The position numbers and the translations under genes are program-made. Below, piece after piece: positions 59,366 through 64,000 of a stretch of 64,000 nt of DNA. Origin of the DNA: Methanosarcina sp. UBA5 (GTDB taxonomy: Archaea; Halobacteriota; Methanosarcinia; Methanosarcinales; Methanosarcinaceae). Position 1 is the first letter of the stretch. Every line of letters begins with the position of its first letter. Where the stretch lies: positions 5,123-69,122 of the forward strand of contig NZ_DAVG01000114.1 in NCBI RefSeq assembly GCF_002505485.1, read 5' to 3'. The notes beneath the pieces were generated by a model. It saw only the letters and a program-made list of their open reading frames with translations, made no database searches and was not told the DNA's origin.

Positions 59366-60220
59366 ATGCAACATGAATTAATAGATGTAGTATTTCGTTC
59401 CCAGAAAAGAAGAGACCTCCTTTTACTCTTGGGAGAGGAACCAAGAACAATGGAAGAAATTAAGATCCTCCTTGATGTTTCTCCCACGGCTATCTTACCC
59501 CAGATCAAAAGGCTTACAGACAGTGACCTTGTTATTCAAAAAAATGGCAGCTATGAATTAACAGATATGGGAGATCAGGTCTTTAAAAAAGCCCAATCCC
59601 TTGTCAATGTCCTTACTTTACTCGAACGAGACAACTACTGGATCGAACATGATCTCAGTGGAATTCCTAATTATCTCCTTGACAGAGTAGGAGACCTAAA
59701 GGACTGCAAGCTGGTTGAACCAGATCCGAGCCAGATTTTTGAGCCGAGTGCGGAACTTTTGAGTTTCTTCTCCTCATCACGGTATTTGATGGTGTTTTCG
59801 TCCTTCTATAGGCCTGAATTCCTTCCCCTTTACACAAGGCTTGCAAGGCTGGATTCAGATGTTACCCTTATTTTCACTGAGTCGGTACTCGAAAAAATTA
59901 TGCAGAATTATGAAAAGAAGATACGAAAACTTGCTACTCTGCAAAATGCTGAACTTTTTGTCTGTAATGATGGGGTCAAGCTGGCTGAACTTATGGTCTC
60001 AGACCGTGGGATGATAATTTCTCTCTTTGACAGCAACGGGAGATTCTATTATGAGTACATGTCCTGTTCCGAACCTGAAGCTGTAAACTGGGCAAAAGAG
60101 CTTTTTGAGTTCTATAAATCAAGAGCCTGGCAGATCGAGAGTGAACAATGTATTGATAATTTTATCAGTACAGCCGAAAGAGAGGCTTTTCCTGAATCCA
60201 TGTTGTTCAGCCTGCACTGA
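59366..60220 (+). CDS. Methanol-specific regulator (Msr-type), copy 1
   Basis: A 284-residue protein: N-terminal winged helix (LIDVVFRSQKRRDLLLLLGEEPRTMEEIKILLDVSPTAILPQIKRL) and FilR1-middle domain (about 120-255: IPNYLLDRVGDLKDCKLVEP, LMVFSSFYRPEFLPLYTRLA, VSDRGMIISLFDSNGRFYYEYM). In Methanosarcina, pairs of such proteins encoded upstream of an mtaCB copy are required to activate it. It is divergent from mtaC. The C-terminal ~30 residues (ESEQCIDNFISTAEREAFPE) extend beyond its paralogues. It cannot be assigned as MsrA or MsrB by sequence alone. Confidence 0.9.
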   Translation: MQHELIDVVFRSQKRRDLLLLLGEEPRTMEEIKILLDVSPTAILPQIKRLTDSDLVIQKNGSYELTDMGDQVFKKAQSLVNVLTLLERDNYWIEHDLSGIPNYLLDRVGDLKDCKLVEPDPSQIFEPSAELLSFFSSSRYLMVFSSFYRPEFLPLYTRLARLDSDVTLIFTESVLEKIMQNYEKKIRKLATLQNAELFVCNDGVKLAELMVSDRGMIISLFDSNGRFYYEYMSCSEPEAVNWAKELFEFYKSRAWQIESEQCIDNFISTAEREAFPESMLFSLH

Positions 60221-60233
60221 TAAACAAGGTAAC

Positions 60234-60305
60234 CAGTTTGTAAGACTGGTTATAGCAATTTGCAAAGCAGTTTGTAAGCAGTTGGTAAGGCAGTTTGTGC
60301 AGACA
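60234..60305. repeat. Short repeats between the two regulator genes
   Basis: The word cagtttgtaag or a close variant (cagtttgtaag, aatttgcaaag, cagtttgtaag, cagttggtaag, cagtttgtgca) recurs about every 11-17 bases in this 164-base gap. Confidence 0.6.
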
Positions 60306-60384
60306 TAAATCTTCAGAATCAGATCTTCTCCAATCAAATAAATTCCAGAGTCGCTTCAGAATTCCTTTCTGGAGGTTAAATTGA

Positions 60385-61176
60385 ATGAGTACAGAACTTC
60401 AGTTAATAGACACAATTTTTTTTTCGGACAAAAGGAAAAATTTGCTTTTACTCCTTAAGGACGGGCCAAAGACAATTGAAGAAATCAAGAAAGGGCTTAA
60501 AGTCAGTTCCAGTCCTATAATGGCCCAGATCCGCATCCTGCTCAAGGAAGGGCTGCTGGTGCAAAAAGGAGACAGGTATTGTCTCTCTGTAAAAGGAAAG
60601 CTCATTGTCCCGAAAATGGAGCCTCTTCTCTCAACTTTCCAGGTTTTCGACGAGAATCATGATTACTGGGCAAGACAGAATTTGCGGACTCTTCCTCCTC
60701 ACCTGCTGGACCGGATTGGAGAACTTGGCAGTTGTAAGGAGCTTTTACCTGAGAGAACCCATATTTTTGATTACCCTCCTGAAATTATGGACCCTCTTTA
60801 CAGATCCAGGACAGTTATGGAGATTTCTTCAATTTTCCTCCCTGGATATCCGAGTCTCTATCTGGACCTTGCAAAAAGAGGTATTGAGGTCTCACTTATT
60901 CTGGAAAAGCCAATCTGTGAAAAATTAATTTTCGATTACAGGGCAGAAGTGGAAGAGTTCTTAGATCTTAAAAATACACGCCTTTTTGTCTGCGACCATA
61001 AAATTGAGCTTGCTTCCAGCATTGTTACCGATCGCTTTATTTCCCTATCCATGATCTCTAAAGAGGGAAGATACTATAACCACGAAATGGTGAGCTTTGA
61101 GAAAAGTGCCCTTGTCTGGGGGCAGGAACTTTTTAACTATTACAAAGACCTGTCCGAACAAATAACTCAAATTTAA
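60385..61176 (+). CDS. Methanol-specific regulator (Msr-type), copy 2
   Basis: A 263-residue protein, closer to the regulator at 21202 than to its neighbour (for example LLLKDGPKTIEEIKKGLKV, RIGELGSCKELLPERTHIF, VTDRFISLSMISKEG, WGQELFNYYKDLSEQITQI). It has a winged helix at the N-terminus and a FilR1-middle domain. GGAGG lies nine bases before the ATG. The gene follows copy 1 after 164 bases containing short repeats. Expected role: co-activator of mtaCB; the partner relationship is inferred from the known arrangement. Confidence 0.9.
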   Translation: MSTELQLIDTIFFSDKRKNLLLLLKDGPKTIEEIKKGLKVSSSPIMAQIRILLKEGLLVQKGDRYCLSVKGKLIVPKMEPLLSTFQVFDENHDYWARQNLRTLPPHLLDRIGELGSCKELLPERTHIFDYPPEIMDPLYRSRTVMEISSIFLPGYPSLYLDLAKRGIEVSLILEKPICEKLIFDYRAEVEEFLDLKNTRLFVCDHKIELASSIVTDRFISLSMISKEGRYYNHEMVSFEKSALVWGQELFNYYKDLSEQITQI

Positions 61177-61182
61177 TTTTTT

Positions 61183-61300
61183 AGTCAATTTAGTCTTTTA
61201 ATCAATTTAGTCTTTTAATCAATTTAATTTTTTAACCATTTCGCATTTAACCGATTTCGTTTTTTAACTAAATTTGATTTTTTAGCTAATTTTACTTTTT
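61183..61300. repeat. AT-rich degenerate tandem repeat
   Basis: Units of ~17-19 bp (tcaatttagtcttttaa, tcaatttagtcttttaa, tcaatttaattttttaa, then weaker copies) follow the regulator stop codon. The T-rich plus strand may also end transcription. Confidence 0.65.
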
Positions 61301-61347
61301 TCATTCCCAAAGCTTGAAATAATCTTAAGTTCCAGTTTATTTAAGAA

Positions 61348-61824
61348 ATGGAAAAGCAAGGTTTCCCAGCAGTCGTTGACGAAAACACTGAAATCCTGAT
61401 TCTCGGGTCTCTTCCAGGCGATGTTTCTATCAGGAGGCATCAATACTACGGGAATCCGGGAAATGACTTCTGGAGGCTGCTCGGCAGTATTATTGGAGAA
61501 GACCTTCAGGGCATGAATTATCAAAACCGGCTTGAGACCCTGAAACGCAATAAAATAGGGCTCTGGGATGTCTTTAAAGCCGGGAAAAGGGAAGGAAGCG
61601 AGGATGCAAAGATAAAGAACGAAGAGATAAATCAATTTTCAATGCTGAAAGAATTAGCCCCTTCTCTGAAGCTGGTTCTTTTTAACGGCAAGAAATCCGG
61701 AGAATACGAACCGATTCTAAATGCAATGGGATATGAAACAAGAGTCCTTCCTTCTTCAAGCGGGGCGAACCGGCGATTTCTTAAAAATAGGAAGTCAGAA
61801 TGGGAAGCAGCTTTCAAGCGTTGA
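61348..61824 (+). CDS. Family 6 uracil-DNA glycosylase superfamily enzyme (hypoxanthine-DNA glycosylase)
   Basis: A 158-residue member of the UDG superfamily: ILILGSLPGDVSIRRHQYYGNPGNDFWRLLG (motif 1 with an Asn in NPGNDFW) and VLPSSSGANRR (motif 2). This matches the small family described from Methanosarcina barkeri that removes hypoxanthine (deaminated adenine) from DNA. The ATG at 61348 gives a normal N-terminus; no strong ribosome binding site is visible. GLWDVFKAGKREGSEDAKI is also typical. Stands alone behind the regulator pair. Confidence 0.88.
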   Translation: MEKQGFPAVVDENTEILILGSLPGDVSIRRHQYYGNPGNDFWRLLGSIIGEDLQGMNYQNRLETLKRNKIGLWDVFKAGKREGSEDAKIKNEEINQFSMLKELAPSLKLVLFNGKKSGEYEPILNAMGYETRVLPSSSGANRRFLKNRKSEWEAAFKR

Positions 61825-61922
61825 TGACTTATCTTTACCTGACCAGCTTGTACCTATTCTTTCGAATAATCGGATTTTGTTCGCAGAATCTATTTAAAAC
61901 GTGGAATTCGACCTCATCCAGG

Positions 61923-62102
61923 TTATTCGGTTGTTATGGCTTCATTGGGACAGGCTTCTTCACAGGCTCCACATTCAACACATTCATCTTCATCGACTAC
62001 TGCACAACCTTCATCCTCATCAATAACGATTGCTTCTACAGGGCACTCATCTACGCAGGTTCCGCAGCCCGTACATTCTTCTTTCTTGACTTTCGCTGGC
62101 AT
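61923..62102 (-). CDS. Ferredoxin, 2[4Fe-4S] (second copy)
   Basis: 59 residues: [59 protein letters not shown]. Two complete cluster motifs, GAGGAG before the ATG at 62102. It is a clear paralogue of the ferredoxin at 38223-38405. The gene is convergent with the glycosylase gene. It carries electrons in the cytosol; redox partners unknown. Confidence 0.95.
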   Translation of the reverse strand: MPAKVKKEECTGCGTCVDECPVEAIVIDEDEGCAVVDEDECVECGACEEACPNEAITTE

Positions 62103-62218
62103 CTTATGGCTCCTCTATTTGTTTTTCCAAATTTTCTCTATATTTTTCTTATGCTATTCTATTATTAGTGCTTTAGATCATTGTTTTCAAAGCGTATTCG
62201 GGATCTAGAGTCTAAATT

Positions 62219-62277
62219 AGTCTGAAATCTAGGTTACTCTGAAGTCCAGATGAGTCTGAAATCCAGGCTATCCTGAA
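62219..62277. repeat. Degenerate ~18-bp tandem repeat before the ferredoxin gene
   Basis: Units agtctgaaatctaggtta, ctctgaagtccagatg, agtctgaaatccaggcta and a partial tcctgaa. About 120 bases upstream of the ferredoxin start. Confidence 0.65.
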
Positions 62278-62367
62278 CTATTTTAATTATGCCATTTTAA
62301 ATATATAAATTTGTTCTTATAAATATTTTGATCCATATTGCCGCAAAGTTTCCTTTTTGATTTGGTT

Positions 62368-64000
62368 TCACTCTCCAATTATTCGGGCTTTTTCCAGCCG
62401 ATCCAGAATTTCAAGCAGCTTCTTTTTGAGCCTGTTTGCTTCCCGAATCTGCCTGAGATAAGCCTCCCACTCCTCTTTCATTCCAATAGATTCCAGAGTC
62501 CCCTTTATTTTTCGGAGGTACATTGATGCTGCTTCATATGAGCTTACTTTTGTTTTGGAGATCAAGTCTTCTGCAACGTTTTTCCAGATCTCAATCGCAA
62601 TCGCAGGATATTTGTCCTTTACTGCATTTGCAATTTCTTCTTCTAAGATGGCCCGTCTGGATTTTTCGGCTTCGCCTTTGCTTTTTTTAAGCTCTTCATA
62701 CCAGTGGACTACCTCGTCAGCATTATTTTCTTGAATAGCTATCTGTATTAACAGATCAAGGACAGGAGGTTTAATTTTTTTTAACAAGCTTGCTCCCAGC
62801 AGCCCTGTCTTCGGGAGGATGCCAGGAAGAATTGAAAGTTCTTCCTCATTTTTGGTCTGGCTAGCTGGCAACTCTCCGTTTCTCAAGTACTTGAGGGCAG
62901 CCTCTCGGATTTCCGGCCATTTACCTATATTTTTTGCGGCTTTCTGCATCCTAATATAGCTGGACAGTTGGGGAAACCTGAAAAAATCTTCCGTTTCAAG
63001 GGCAGCTACAAAAGACCAGTTTTCTTCTTTCTCTTTAATTTCAATAAGGGTTTGCAAGAGCTCGTAGGCGGTGCCAGGTTCATATTCTCTTAGTTCTTTG
63101 ATTCCCCTATAAATCCATTCTTCAGCTTTCTTTTTTTGCCCAGAATCGAGCAGTTCCCTGATAAGCCTTGTATAATTGCCTGTTCTTTCGGCTTCAAGCT
63201 CAGAGATCGGGATAATCTCTTCAGAAAGCCCGGCTTTTCTCAGGGCATCGATAAACCTGTCAACAACATAATCTCGTTCCCAGGATGAATCGTACACGAT
63301 ATCCTTTTCTTTTTCAGCTTCCTGCAACCGGACTTTCAGGGCTTCTGCAAATAGCTTCCACTCTTCCTGAGTATAGTCTTCTCTCCAGAGAGCAGGTTCA
63401 TTAAGAATGCTGTAATCGTCTTTTAGCTCAATCTCAAGGGCATAAAGCATTTTCTCATGTGCAGGAAGAGAGGATTGAGATAAAGCCCTGAACACCACAT
63501 CCATGCAGTCAGATATTTGCGTTCCTATATCTCCTTCTTCGTCATATTCCTCAATTTCTTTATACCTGTCCATGAGCTCTTTTCCGATATCGAGCAGCTC
63601 GTCAGGATGGCCTGAATCAAGGAGGCTTTCCAGCCTAACCTGTACTTCTGAAAAATCAGGCATCTCTTCGCCTTCGTAAGTCCAGAAATCAGAGCTCTTC
63701 AATTCTCTCCATATCTCGTCCAATTCGGAATAGATGCCCCCGATAACTCCTTCCGGATTTTCGGATGCAAGGTTCTGGCGGTCCTTCAGATACCTGCCAA
63801 GCATGTTATCTTTTTTTGCAAAGGTTGTCAGTATCTCGATTAATTCCGGTTTATCCAGCTTTTCCAGATACTCACGAAGGGTGCTTGGAGATTCCTCACC
63901 CTCATAGGCTTTGGAAGTTCCGGCTCCTGCAAATCCTCGCCTTGATCTTTTAATAAGAAAGTCTTCCTCAGTAACAACAGGCACATCTTCTCCCTGATCT
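62368..64000 (-). CDS. Large helical protein of unknown function (N-terminus outside the window)
   Basis: At least 543 residues. The frame stays open to the window edge, through DQGED before the GTG at 63984, so the true start is outside. The visible part is charged and almost all helical, with TPR-like helix pairs (LESLLDSGHPDELLDIGKEL, LLDSGQKKKAEEWIYRGIKEL, VVHWYEELKKSKGEAEKSRR, MYLRKIKGTLESIGMKEEWEAYLRQIREANRLKKK). In this genus such C-terminal regions often follow a SWIM zinc-finger domain; that part is not in view, so this is only a suggestion. The RRGFAGAGTSKAYEGEE stretch is probably a linker. Confidence 0.7.
   Translation of the reverse strand, partial: DQGEDVPVVTEEDFLIKRSRRGFAGAGTSKAYEGEESPSTLREYLEKLDKPELIEILTTFAKKDNMLGRYLKDRQNLASENPEGVIGGIYSELDEIWRELKSSDFWTYEGEEMPDFSEVQVRLESLLDSGHPDELLDIGKELMDRYKEIEEYDEEGDIGTQISDCMDVVFRALSQSSLPAHEKMLYALEIELKDDYSILNEPALWREDYTQEEWKLFAEALKVRLQEAEKEKDIVYDSSWERDYVVDRFIDALRKAGLSEEIIPISELEAERTGNYTRLIRELLDSGQKKKAEEWIYRGIKELREYEPGTAYELLQTLIEIKEKEENWSFVAALETEDFFRFPQLSSYIRMQKAAKNIGKWPEIREAALKYLRNGELPASQTKNEEELSILPGILPKTGLLGASLLKKIKPPVLDLLIQIAIQENNADEVVHWYEELKKSKGEAEKSRRAILEEEIANAVKDKYPAIAIEIWKNVAEDLISKTKVSSYEAASMYLRKIKGTLESIGMKEEWEAYLRQIREANRLKKKLLEILDRLEKARIIGE

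Noticed and set aside
1..64000. CRISPR arrays, rRNA and tRNA genes
   Set aside because: No regularly spaced direct repeats of CRISPR type, no rRNA core sequence and no T-loop GGTTCRA-type cloverleaf were noticed in any intergenic region; a covariance-model scan was not possible here.

Overview
The window is a stretch of a Methanosarcina chromosome (methylotrophic methanogenic archaeon). The evidence is a methanol:corrinoid methyltransferase pair (mtaC, mtaB) divergent from two Msr-type regulators, a methanopterin biosynthesis gene (beta-RFAP synthase), archaeal Nop5 and fibrillarin, an FmdE-like protein, the archaeal aromatic-pathway ADH synthase, and large exported proteins with PKD, DUF2341 or beta-helix domains. 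Intergenic DNA is AT-rich, long and full of repeats and gene relics, as is usual for this genus. The species cannot be fixed from the sequence alone.

Layout. 1-8.4 kb: a cut-off surface protein, an XPD/DinG-type Fe-S helicase, a beta-helix/PKD surface protein, and a GerW + DUF2953 pair. 8.4-11.7 kb: beta-RFAP synthase, nop5 and fibrillarin in a tight operon, then a convergent ArsR-type regulator. 12.1-18.8 kb: DUF2162 membrane protein, an ExbB/TolQ/MotA-like channel, an ExbD-like DUF2149 protein, and a giant exported, C-terminally anchored CobN-like protein. Together these look like an ion-gradient-driven metal or tetrapyrrole uptake machine. 18.9-23 kb: trmO and fmdE, a 1.3-kb non-coding region with strong hairpins, an Msr-like regulator and ribose-1,5-bisphosphate isomerase. 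23.3-27.3 kb: an accessory island with a DUF4157 protein ending in an HNH nuclease, followed by decayed remains of an AAA+ ATPase of the contractile-injection-system type and of an ABC permease. 27.3-34.5 kb: pyrH, then a TetR-controlled redox cluster (Fe-alcohol dehydrogenase, cupin, flavodoxin, two aldo/keto reductases, Fe-S flavoprotein) with two frameshifted genes and the tail of a second tetR. 34.8-45.3 kb: larB-larC, asd, ferredoxin, a small winged-helix protein, a CobW-type GTPase, a radical SAM protein, ADH synthase and dut. 45.5-55.6 kb: DUF2341 surface protein, small hypothetical genes, HdeD-like protein, Fe-S flavoprotein, dead GNAT gene, ABC permease, msrB, HAD phosphatase and a glycosyltransferase remnant. 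56.3-64 kb: mtaCB with its two regulators, a family-6 DNA glycosylase, a second small ferredoxin, and a large protein running off the window end.

How the genes work together. mtaC/mtaB start methanogenesis from methanol by moving its methyl group onto a corrinoid; the divergent HTH proteins very likely control them. Cobalt and corrinoid demand gives a plausible reason for the exported CobN-like system and the CobW-type GTPase, but no substrate can be read from the sequence. The most unusual items are the energised CobN-like uptake operon, the orphan DUF4157-HNH effector beside injection-system debris, a three-copy ~115-bp inverted-repeat element (MITE-like), a second dispersed hairpin repeat, and a duplicated tetR/operator cassette.
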